From Candidatus Cloacimonadota bacterium (GTDB lineage: Bacteria; Cloacimonadota; Cloacimonadia; Cloacimonadales; WRIO01), in the NCBI GenBank assembly GCA_023230175.1, contig JALNXV010000237.1:1-5882 (forward strand): a stretch of 5,882 bases of DNA, in the 5' to 3' direction. Shown in pieces: positions 1 through 5,882 of this stretch. Both the position numbers and the translations under genes were made by a program. The notes under the pieces are model-generated. The model made no database searches. It had not been told where the DNA came from and saw only the letters and a program-made list of their open reading frames with translations. Within the stretch, counting starts at the first letter, position 1, and every line of letters begins with the position of its first letter.

Positions 1-663
1 ACCGGTAAAGGCACCTTTAATATGCCCAAAAAACTCACTTTCAAAGAGACTGTGTGGAATAGCAGCACAATTAACAGGTATAAATATAGAGTTCTTACGT
101 TTAGAAAGCTTATGAATAGCTCTTACGAGTAATTCTTTACCGGTCCCACTTTCACCGGTAACTAAAACAGGGAAATCTGAATTAGCAACTCTTGATGCTA
201 ATTTTAAAACCTTTTTAAGTGAATGAGAATTCCCGATTATGTCTTTAAAAGGATCACCTGAATATAATTGACTTTCAAGAGCTTTAAGCTTATCTGTAAG
301 TTGTTTTACGTTTAAAGCTCCTTGAATAACACTGATGAGTTCATCATTATCAAAAGGTTTTGAAATAAAATTATACGCTCCTGATTTCATTGCTTCAACA
401 GCAGCAGAAAAAGTACCATGAGCCGTAATAAAAACAAATTGAGTGGTTATGCCTTTATTTTTTATTTGTTGCATTGTTTCAATACCGTTGATACCCGGAA
501 GATTTAAGTCTGTAATGGCAACATCAATTTCATTTTGATTAAATAGTTCAATAGCTTTTTCACCGCTTTCAGTATCGAGCACATCATAACCTTCATTTTT
601 TAAGAGTAATTTAATGATATTACGAATATTTTGTTCATCGTCAATAATCAGGATAGTTGACAT
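1..663 (-). CDS. NtrC-family sigma-54-dependent response regulator, C-terminal part beyond window
   Basis: Only the first 221 residues are present. They form a CheY-like receiver domain (about residues 3-118), a short linker, and the start of a sigma-54-interacting AAA+ domain (from about 139). Visible receiver residues are the acidic pair D8/D9 with E10, the phospho-acceptor D52 in TDLNLPG, T80 in FITA, and K102 in the SKPF motif. The Walker A motif GESGTGKE lies at 170-177, ESEFFGH follows near 208-214, and the frame leaves the window at GAFTG (217-221), inside the sigma-54-contacting GAFTGA loop. Known family role: phosphorylation by a sensor kinase triggers oligomerisation, and ATP hydrolysis then opens sigma-54 promoters. 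The Walker B motif, arginine fingers and HTH domain lie outside the window, so the target genes are unknown. The ATG is supported by an AAGGAG sequence 5 bases upstream. The gene starts 16 bases after the peptidase gene stops, suggesting co-transcription. No partner kinase is visible. Confidence 0.95.
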   Translation of the reverse strand, partial: MSTILIIDDEQNIRNIIKLLLKNEGYDVLDTESGEKAIELFNQNEIDVAITDLNLPGINGIETMQQIKNKGITTQFVFITAHGTFSAAVEAMKSGAYNFISKPFDNDELISVIQGALNVKQLTDKLKALESQLYSGDPFKDIIGNSHSLKKVLKLASRVANSDFPVLVTGESGTGKELLVRAIHKLSKRKNSIFIPVNCAAIPHSLFESEFFGHIKGAFTG

Positions 664-668
664 TAAAA

Positions 669-674
669 CTCCTT
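669..674 (-). promoter_or_regulatory. Shine-Dalgarno sequence of the response regulator gene
   Basis: AAGGAG on the minus strand lies 5 bases before the ATG at 663. It fills most of the 16-base gap after the peptidase stop codon. There is no room for a promoter or terminator in that gap, so translation is independently initiated on a shared transcript. Confidence 0.85.
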
Positions 675-679
675 AAAAA

Positions 680-3097
680 TTACCTTATTTTCTCATCAAA
701 AAATTGTTTATATTCCCATAGCAGATGTAAATGAGTTTCCTTAGCGTTATAACTATGTTCTTCAAGAGGTAATTGAATATATCTACAATCTTTGCCATTA
801 CCTTCAAGTGCTTCAAAGAGTCGACGACTTTGCATTGGATAAGTACCGGAATTAGTATCTTCCATACTATGAATCAGTAAAAGAGGCTTTTCAATTTGAT
901 GAGCATACAAGAAAGGTGAAAGCTTAAGATAAACATCTTTTGCTTGCCAAAGAGTACGTCTTTCGGACTGAAAACCAAAAGGAGTTAATGTTCTGCTATA
1001 AGCTCCATTTTGAGCAATACCGCCGGCAAACAAATCTGAATGAGCAAGCAGATTAGCAACCATAAAAGCACCATAGCTATGCCCATAAATAACCGCCTTA
1101 CTCGGGTCAATAATCCCTTCATTATCAAGATAATCAATAGCTGCTTTAGCATTAGCCACAGCTTGTTCCATAAAAGTATTATTTACAGTTTCAGCGTCAC
1201 CGATAATCGGAAAGGAAGCATTAGTAAGTACTGCAATATTATCAAGACAAAGATAAAAATTAGATGACCCATAAGGCCTCACATATCTATTATCGCTAAG
1301 AGATGCTTGAGATGCTGTTGTTTCATCAGCATATTCTCGAGGATAAGCAGACATTAAAAGAGGTAATCTGACAGGATTATCTAAATCATAATTTTCAGGT
1401 AAATAAAGGATAGCGGATAAATCAACTCCATCTGCACGTTTATACTTAATTACCTTTTTTTGTAATCGTGTTAATTCCGGGATTGTATCAACAAAACTTG
1501 TTAAAGCAATTTGGTTTTTAGATTTAATATCATATAGGTAAATATTATTAGGAGTATTACTATTTTGAATATTCAGTAACACAAGATTAGGGTCATTATT
1601 ATAAAATCCTGAAATACTCAGATAATCGTCTATATCAAATTTAACTAAATTTTTAGTCGCAAATGTATCTATATTTAATATATCTATAAATGGAATACGT
1701 TTATCTGCACTTAAACCTTGACCTTGTAGATAAATCCTATTATCATCTAGAAAAATTACTTCTTGCCCTTGTTCATTTATATAAGTAACAGGTTCACCGG
1801 GATGATCATATATATCTCTTCTATGTCTTTCCCATAGCGTATGAGTTGTCTTTTTATTTTGTAAAGTAGCTTTAATAGTGTTTAATTTCCAATTATATTC
1901 TTCATAGATAAAGATATTTTTTGATGCCAACTCTATATTTCGAAAACGATTTTTTATTTTTAGTAACAGTTCACCATCGTTGTTGAAAGGATAATCAACT
2001 ATTCTGAGTTCATCTTTATATTCTCCGGTGATTTCAGGATTACCGTCATCCAAGGTTTTTAAATACATAAGTGATGCATCATAAAACGGATGCCAACTAA
2101 ACCATCTTTTATCGGTTTGTACCCACCCTGCTTTTAAGAAAGCAGAAAGGTCTTGGCTATGGAGGTATATCCTTTTATCTTCTTTTAAATCATATACATA
2201 CCAAGCACAAGGGAAACGATAATAAGACACTTTACCGGAAAAAGGTCTTTTATATTCTTTAATCAAGATATATCTACCGTCCGGAGAAATATCTGCATAA
2301 GAAATAATACCCGGTAAAGATATTTTTCTAATATCACCTGTTTTAGAATTAATAATAGCTAATTGACTACTAGCATAATACTCGAATAGATCTTCTTCGT
2401 AAGCATTTTGTAATAGGTTTTGGGATGTTCTATTTTGCGATACATTACCGGAAGTTTCCATTACAATCGGACCTGTCGGAATATTTGATTTTGGTTCAGG
2501 CTTAGAAAGGTCTTCAGGAATCATACTAATTAGAATATTTTCATTGTCAGGGAACCATTTTAACGTATTACTTAAGGTTTGAGTTATTCCTCCATCAAGT
2601 AAAAGTTTTGTCTCTAAACTTTGAGAATTAACATACCACAATCGAACTTTATCGTATTTATATTCAAAGAGTACAAAGGCTGATTGGTCATAAGATGCTA
2701 TTTCGTGACCAAAGGCACTGTCTTCAGGTAAGGCTATACGAGTATAGCTTTCTGAATCGTAATCTGCAATATGAAAAGAAGTTAAATAACTTGAACGTGT
2801 TCTTGCTCTACTTTTTTCATAAATATCTAATCCTGCATATCTTATTATGGGTTCTGCGAGCCATTCTAGCGGAATATAAACTGAGCGTTGATGCAATATC
2901 TTTTTGTTTAATTTATCCAAAAAGGAAATTGAAGGCTGATATTCACGATTAAAAATATCCTCAATATATGGTTCAGGTTTTTGCCATTCTATCTCAAGGG
3001 TATTTTCTATTATTTCTTCTTTTTCAAAATCTTCTAGACTATATATATTTATGATAGTTGCAATGATTAAAAGCAATACAAGCATCAATCTTTTCAT
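680..3097 (-). CDS. Exported S9 family serine peptidase, S9D glutamyl endopeptidase-like
   Basis: This 805-residue protein begins with a Sec-type signal peptide (MKR, then a hydrophobic stretch to about residue 19, no lipobox cysteine), so the mature enzyme should be periplasmic or secreted. Residues of about 100-540 are the expected beta-propeller that gates access in prolyl-oligopeptidase-fold enzymes. Residues of about 545-805 are the alpha/beta-hydrolase domain. The catalytic triad reads as S674 in GHSYGAF, D747 in HSMEDTNSGT and H781 in EEHSYN. Several stretches recall the S9D group (plant chloroplast glutamyl endopeptidase and bacterial relatives): LEWLAEPIIRYAGL (78-91), PTGP (207-210), DLFEYYASSQL (236-246), YPREY (585-589) and GAYSRTLTPFGFQ after the nucleophile. 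Family members cleave on the carboxyl side of Glu; that specificity is inferred here. An AAGGAG sequence 10 bases upstream supports the ATG. The gene lies 26 bases after glnS and 16 before the regulator. It is intact, with no frameshift. Membership of S9 is secure; the S9D assignment is from memory of the family. Confidence 0.93.
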   Translation of the reverse strand: MKRLMLVLLLIIATIINIYSLEDFEKEEIIENTLEIEWQKPEPYIEDIFNREYQPSISFLDKLNKKILHQRSVYIPLEWLAEPIIRYAGLDIYEKSRARTRSSYLTSFHIADYDSESYTRIALPEDSAFGHEIASYDQSAFVLFEYKYDKVRLWYVNSQSLETKLLLDGGITQTLSNTLKWFPDNENILISMIPEDLSKPEPKSNIPTGPIVMETSGNVSQNRTSQNLLQNAYEEDLFEYYASSQLAIINSKTGDIRKISLPGIISYADISPDGRYILIKEYKRPFSGKVSYYRFPCAWYVYDLKEDKRIYLHSQDLSAFLKAGWVQTDKRWFSWHPFYDASLMYLKTLDDGNPEITGEYKDELRIVDYPFNNDGELLLKIKNRFRNIELASKNIFIYEEYNWKLNTIKATLQNKKTTHTLWERHRRDIYDHPGEPVTYINEQGQEVIFLDDNRIYLQGQGLSADKRIPFIDILNIDTFATKNLVKFDIDDYLSISGFYNNDPNLVLLNIQNSNTPNNIYLYDIKSKNQIALTSFVDTIPELTRLQKKVIKYKRADGVDLSAILYLPENYDLDNPVRLPLLMSAYPREYADETTASQASLSDNRYVRPYGSSNFYLCLDNIAVLTNASFPIIGDAETVNNTFMEQAVANAKAAIDYLDNEGIIDPSKAVIYGHSYGAFMVANLLAHSDLFAGGIAQNGAYSRTLTPFGFQSERRTLWQAKDVYLKLSPFLYAHQIEKPLLLIHSMEDTNSGTYPMQSRRLFEALEGNGKDCRYIQLPLEEHSYNAKETHLHLLWEYKQFFDEKIR

Positions 3098-3107
3098 CAG
3101 TTACAAA

Positions 3108-3113
3108 CTCCTT
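3108..3113 (-). promoter_or_regulatory. Shine-Dalgarno sequence of the S9 peptidase gene
   Basis: AAGGAG on the minus strand lies 10 bases before the ATG at 3097, within the 26-base gap after the glnS stop. The spacing is at the long end of normal. No other start codon with a better-placed site is seen nearby, and the hydrophobic signal peptide begins directly after this ATG. Confidence 0.75.
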
Positions 3114-3123
3114 ATTTTTATCT

Positions 3124-4827
3124 TTATTGATTTAATTTCTTTTCTAATTTTGCCCAAGAATCTTTTAAGGTTGTTATTCTATTAAACACAGGATTATCTT
3201 TAGTAAAATCATAATCTGCAACAAAATAACCTTGTCTTAAAAATTGAAATTTTTCTCCGGGACTTGCATCTTTTAAACTTGGTTCAGCATAACAATCACT
3301 CAAAACTTTTAATGAATCAAGATTAAGATTATCGGTATAATTTTTACCTTCAGGGACATTCATAGGGTCGCTATCATTAAAAAGCTGTTCATATAATCTT
3401 ACTTCAGTTTTAACACAATGCTCAGCTGAAACCCAGTGAGAAGTACCTTTTACCTTTCTGCCGTCATTAGTCCAACCGCCTCTTGAATCAGAGTCATAAG
3501 TACATATAAGCTTAATAACTTCACCGTTTTCATTTTTAATAACTTCTTTACAGGTAACATAATAAGCATGTTTTAATCGAACTTCAGCACCGAGAGTAAA
3601 TCTATACCATTTTTTATTGGCATCTTCCTTAAAATCTTCTTTTTCAATAAACAATCTTTTTGAAAAAGGTATGCTTCTATTACCTGCAGAACTATCTTCA
3701 GGATTGTTTTCAGCTTCAAGATATTCAACTTTCCCATCAGGGTAGTTTTCTATAATTACTTCAAGAGGATCTAAAACAACCATTACACGTTTTGCTTTTA
3801 TATTTAAATCTTCTCTCAAACAAAATTGTAATAAACTATAATCGACTACACTACCGGCTTTAGCTACTCCAATTTTTTCGGCAAAATTTCTAATAGATTC
3901 CGGAGTAAACCCTCTTCTTCTCATCCCTGCAATAGTAGGCATACGAGGGTCATCCCACCCTTTGACAAAATTATTTTTTACTAAATTAAGCAACCATCTC
4001 TTGCTCATTACTGTATAGGTTAAATTTAAGCGAGCAAATTCAATTTGTTGAGGATGACAAGGAACAGGTAACTGATCTAAATACCAGTCATAAAGAGGTC
4101 TGTGGTCTTCAAATTCCAAAGTACAAATAGAATGTGTAATCCCTTCTAATGCGTCAGAAATACAATGAGTATAATCATACATTGGATAAATACACCAAGT
4201 GTCTCCTGTTCTATGATGCTGAACTTTTTTAATACGGTAGATTACAGGATCTCTCATATTGATATTTGGTGAAGCCATATCTATTTTTGCTCTGAGTGAT
4301 TTAGCCCCGTCATTAAATTCTCCTTGTTTCATTCTGTGAAATAATTCAAGGTTTTCTTCAATAGTTCTGTTTCTGTAAGGGCTATTCACACCTGGTTCAG
4401 TTAGAGTACCTCTGCTTTGTCTCATTTCTTCTTGAGAGAGATCACAAACATAAGCCTTGCCATCTTTTATCAGAATTTCAGCATATTCATACAATTTATC
4501 ATAATAATCTGAAGCAAAGAAAAGTTTATCACCCCAATCAAAACCTAACCACTTGACATCTTCTTTGATAGATTCTATATATTCGACATCTTCAGCGATA
4601 GGGTTTGTATCATCAAATCTTAAATGACAAACTCCATTATAATCTCTTGCTATCCCAAAATTCAAGCAAATTGATTTAGCATGCCCTATATGCAAATAAC
4701 CGTTTGGTTCAGGGGGAAATCTTGTGATAATTTTTGAATGTTTACCATTTGCTAAATCATTATTAATGATATTTCTAATAAAATTAGTTACTTCATTCTC
4801 TATTAAATTTTCTTTTTCTGTTTCCAT
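3124..4827 (-). CDS. glnS: Glutaminyl-tRNA synthetase (GlnRS)
   Basis: This complete 567-residue class Ic aminoacyl-tRNA synthetase, slightly longer than the 554-residue E. coli enzyme, charges tRNA(Gln) with glutamine in the cytoplasm using ATP. The Rossmann-fold catalytic domain carries the HIGH motif at 46-49 ([12 protein letters not shown]) and the KMSKS-type signature VMSKR at 273-277. Strong GlnRS signatures are LRFDDTNP (69-76), RGTLTEPG (139-146), [20 protein letters not shown] (211-230) and GWDDPRMPT (290-298). With the +6 offset set by HIGH, E. coli D66 and Y211, which contact the substrate, correspond to D72 and Y217, both conserved. This favours GlnRS over GluRS. The C-terminal part (about 345-567) is the two-barrel anticodon-binding region, including [20 protein letters not shown]. 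An AGGAG sequence 5 bases upstream supports the ATG. It appears to be the first gene of the operon with the peptidase and regulator. A cytosolic housekeeping enzyme beside an exported protease is unusual, but the short gap supports co-transcription. Confidence 0.98.
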   Translation of the reverse strand: METEKENLIENEVTNFIRNIINNDLANGKHSKIITRFPPEPNGYLHIGHAKSICLNFGIARDYNGVCHLRFDDTNPIAEDVEYIESIKEDVKWLGFDWGDKLFFASDYYDKLYEYAEILIKDGKAYVCDLSQEEMRQSRGTLTEPGVNSPYRNRTIEENLELFHRMKQGEFNDGAKSLRAKIDMASPNINMRDPVIYRIKKVQHHRTGDTWCIYPMYDYTHCISDALEGITHSICTLEFEDHRPLYDWYLDQLPVPCHPQQIEFARLNLTYTVMSKRWLLNLVKNNFVKGWDDPRMPTIAGMRRRGFTPESIRNFAEKIGVAKAGSVVDYSLLQFCLREDLNIKAKRVMVVLDPLEVIIENYPDGKVEYLEAENNPEDSSAGNRSIPFSKRLFIEKEDFKEDANKKWYRFTLGAEVRLKHAYYVTCKEVIKNENGEVIKLICTYDSDSRGGWTNDGRKVKGTSHWVSAEHCVKTEVRLYEQLFNDSDPMNVPEGKNYTDNLNLDSLKVLSDCYAEPSLKDASPGEKFQFLRQGYFVADYDFTKDNPVFNRITTLKDSWAKLEKKLNQ

Positions 4828-4944
4828 ATATACTCCTAATGAAAGAATCTTATTCCATTTTTATTTATAAGTAAATTTTTGCAAGTAATTTTTATTATGT
4901 TTTAAATTTTCATTCATTTATTTCTTAACTGTCTATCTAAATGC
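4828..4944 (-). promoter_or_regulatory. AT-rich leader expected to hold the glnS operon promoter
   Basis: This stretch of about 117 bases lies between the upstream terminator and the glnS start codon, so a promoter for the glnS operon should lie here. It is very AT-rich. A TATAAA sequence at 4869-4864 and a CATAAT sequence further upstream resemble -10 boxes, but neither has a convincing -35 box at normal spacing. I cannot name the real promoter. No T-box or other structured leader was recognised. Confidence 0.35.
4833..4837 (-). promoter_or_regulatory. Shine-Dalgarno sequence of glnS
   Basis: AGGAG on the minus strand lies 5 bases before the ATG at 4827. It decides the start, because the next in-frame methionine is far inside the conserved catalytic domain. 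Confidence 0.85.
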
Positions 4945-4986
4945 AACAAAACAAAAAGTAGAGACCTTCAAATCGAAAGTCTCTAC
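4945..4986 (-). terminator. Rho-independent terminator after the PNGase F-like gene
   Basis: On the minus strand, GTAGAGAC (4986-4979) pairs perfectly with GTCTCTAC (4965-4958) to give an 8-bp stem. After one mismatch, a further 3-bp inner stem closes a 5-base loop. A T-rich tract follows directly (4957-4945, five T, G, four T, G, TT). The hairpin begins 19 bases after the TAG stop codon of the PNGase F-like gene. On the plus strand the stem is followed by only AAAA, so termination is directional and serves the minus-strand gene. It separates that gene from the glnS operon. Confidence 0.88.
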
Positions 4987-5005
4987 AAAATCATCACCTT
5001 AATAT

Positions 5006-5882
5006 CTATTTATAAAAGATTAATTGAGCTTCAATCCAGTGATGAGGAGCAAAATGTTCTCCAATATTGGTATTTACATAATCATCAGGAAAATAATTTA
5101 AGATGAGTTCCTTATCTGAAATCAATTCAGTCAAGTCTATCTCCCATGCCTTAACAACGTCACCGGGCGCCCAACCTGCTCGATCAAATTTCCATGTGCC
5201 GTCTTGAGGTCTGCAAGGATTTAAATAACAATCTTCCTTCCATAGAAGATTTTCAAAAGATAAATCATTAGCGGTTATTATACGATTAGATGGTCTAAAC
5301 TCTCCGGCATTATCATCATTTGGAGACATCCCATGCCCTGTAACAATAACTTTTAACTTTGCTTTTTTTGTGTTTTTAGGTATCTTAGTTCTATATTCTG
5401 TAAGATAATCTTTTAAGGGTTTATTCGGGTTACCATACTCAAAAAATCCGGACCATATATTATTAATATCAAAGGCTATATACTTTTCATTTCCGCTATA
5501 AAAATCTATGTAAGCATTAACCTTCCATCCTTTTTGGGCAAGAGGATTGTCTGTAACTGTTTCCCAAGTATCAACCTTGGCATAAATAGTTTGTATGTCA
5601 TTAAAAAGCATTAAATAATCAGTAACATCAATCTTCCAAGTATATGCCCTATTATATGGAGTTATATACCTACAAATTTCATACATAGTGCTATCTTTAT
5701 CAACAATATAGATAGCTGCCCCTACATCCCATGTCGAAAGCCCGCCTATCGCTCCTTGTAAATCAAGAGTCATAATAGCTTTATTGCTTGATTTAGCCAC
5801 ATTTTTAAAATCTACCTGAGTAAACATATTTCTTCTACCGGCATAAAAGGTTTCATCTTTTAACAATGTAACTCGTCCATTT
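5006..5882 (-). CDS. PNGase F-like glycosidase (peptide-N-glycosidase F-type double jelly roll), N-terminus beyond window
   Basis: The frame is open to the window edge. The first possible start inside the window, a TTG at 5866, has no ribosome binding site, and five coding residues (NGRVT) precede it, so the gene begins outside. Numbering from that TTG, 286 residues remain. They match from memory both domains of Elizabethkingia PNGase F, which removes N-glycans by cutting the glycan-asparagine amide bond. The first domain has STWDVGAAIYI (44-54), ICRYITPY (64-71) and WKIDVTDY (77-84). The second has VTGHG (175-179), NAGEF (186-190), LNPC (215-218) and DRAGWAPG (228-235). By this alignment catalytic D60 equals D47 and E206 equals E189, both kept, while E118 is D99 (VDTW for TETW). 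The cysteines of all three PNGase F disulfides are not conserved as pairs. A signal peptide would lie outside the window. The protein ends with the second jelly roll, with no secretion tail. Family placement is fairly sure; activity is inferred. Confidence 0.82.
   Translation of the reverse strand, partial: NGRVTLLKDETFYAGRRNMFTQVDFKNVAKSSNKAIMTLDLQGAIGGLSTWDVGAAIYIVDKDSTMYEICRYITPYNRAYTWKIDVTDYLMLFNDIQTIYAKVDTWETVTDNPLAQKGWKVNAYIDFYSGNEKYIAFDINNIWSGFFEYGNPNKPLKDYLTEYRTKIPKNTKKAKLKVIVTGHGMSPNDDNAGEFRPSNRIITANDLSFENLLWKEDCYLNPCRPQDGTWKFDRAGWAPGDVVKAWEIDLTELISDKELILNYFPDDYVNTNIGEHFAPHHWIEAQLIFYK

Noticed and set aside
1040..1267. Plus-strand reading frame of 75 codons
   Set aside because: It lies wholly inside and antisense to the conserved hydrolase domain of the S9 peptidase gene. 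Its product has no recognisable motif and no ribosome binding site was seen.
2695..2952. Plus-strand reading frame of 85 codons
   Set aside because: It is antisense to the N-terminal region of the S9 peptidase gene. Its aromatic and leucine-rich product is what AT-rich antisense sequence gives by chance.
4828..4957. T-box or other tRNA-sensing leader in front of glnS
   Set aside because: The space is short, very AT-rich and shows no conserved T-box sequence or stable stem-loops. Such leaders are mainly a feature of Gram-positive bacteria.
4958..4986. The inverted repeat as an operator or as a bidirectional terminator
   Set aside because: Only the minus strand has a T-rich tract after the stem, and its position just after a minus-strand stop codon fits a one-way terminator. 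Nothing suggests a regulator binding site.
5866..5866. TTG at 5866 as the true start of the PNGase F-like gene
   Set aside because: No Shine-Dalgarno sequence precedes it, the frame stays open to the window edge, and a signal peptide expected for this family is absent. The gene must begin outside the window.

Overview
The window is low-GC DNA (AT-rich by eye, not counted). It holds four genes, all on the minus strand, and looks like an ordinary bacterial chromosome. A sigma-54-type response regulator and a Sec-exported S9 peptidase point to a bacterium, probably Gram-negative. A true glutaminyl-tRNA synthetase excludes lineages that rely only on the Glu-tRNA(Gln) amidotransferase route. The sequence alone does not fix the phylum. 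A host- or gut-associated, protein- or glycoprotein-degrading anaerobe would fit, but that is inference. No mobile element, CRISPR array, tRNA or rRNA was seen.

In transcription order (right to left): (1) 5882-5006, the C-terminal part of a PNGase F-like protein whose start lies outside the window. It is closed by a clear rho-independent terminator at 4986-4945. (2) An AT-rich gap of about 130 bases that must carry the promoter of the next unit. (3) 4827-3124, glnS, complete. (4) 3097-680, an exported S9D-type (glutamyl endopeptidase-like) serine peptidase, complete. (5) 663-1, the receiver domain and the start of the AAA+ domain of an NtrC-family response regulator, cut by the window edge inside the GAFTGA motif.

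Genes 3 to 5 are separated by only 26 and 16 bases. Each has its own Shine-Dalgarno sequence and no terminator lies between them, so they probably form one operon: glnS, peptidase, regulator. The PNGase F-like gene is a separate unit. A deglycosylating enzyme and a Glu-type endopeptidase could both act on extracytoplasmic (glyco)proteins, but the terminator argues against co-transcription and the link is only suggestive.

The most notable item is the PNGase F-like protein. It keeps the two main catalytic acids of PNGase F by alignment from memory. It has a conservative Glu-to-Asp change at the third, and it lacks the cysteines needed for all three disulfides of the characterised enzyme. I found no wholly new system.
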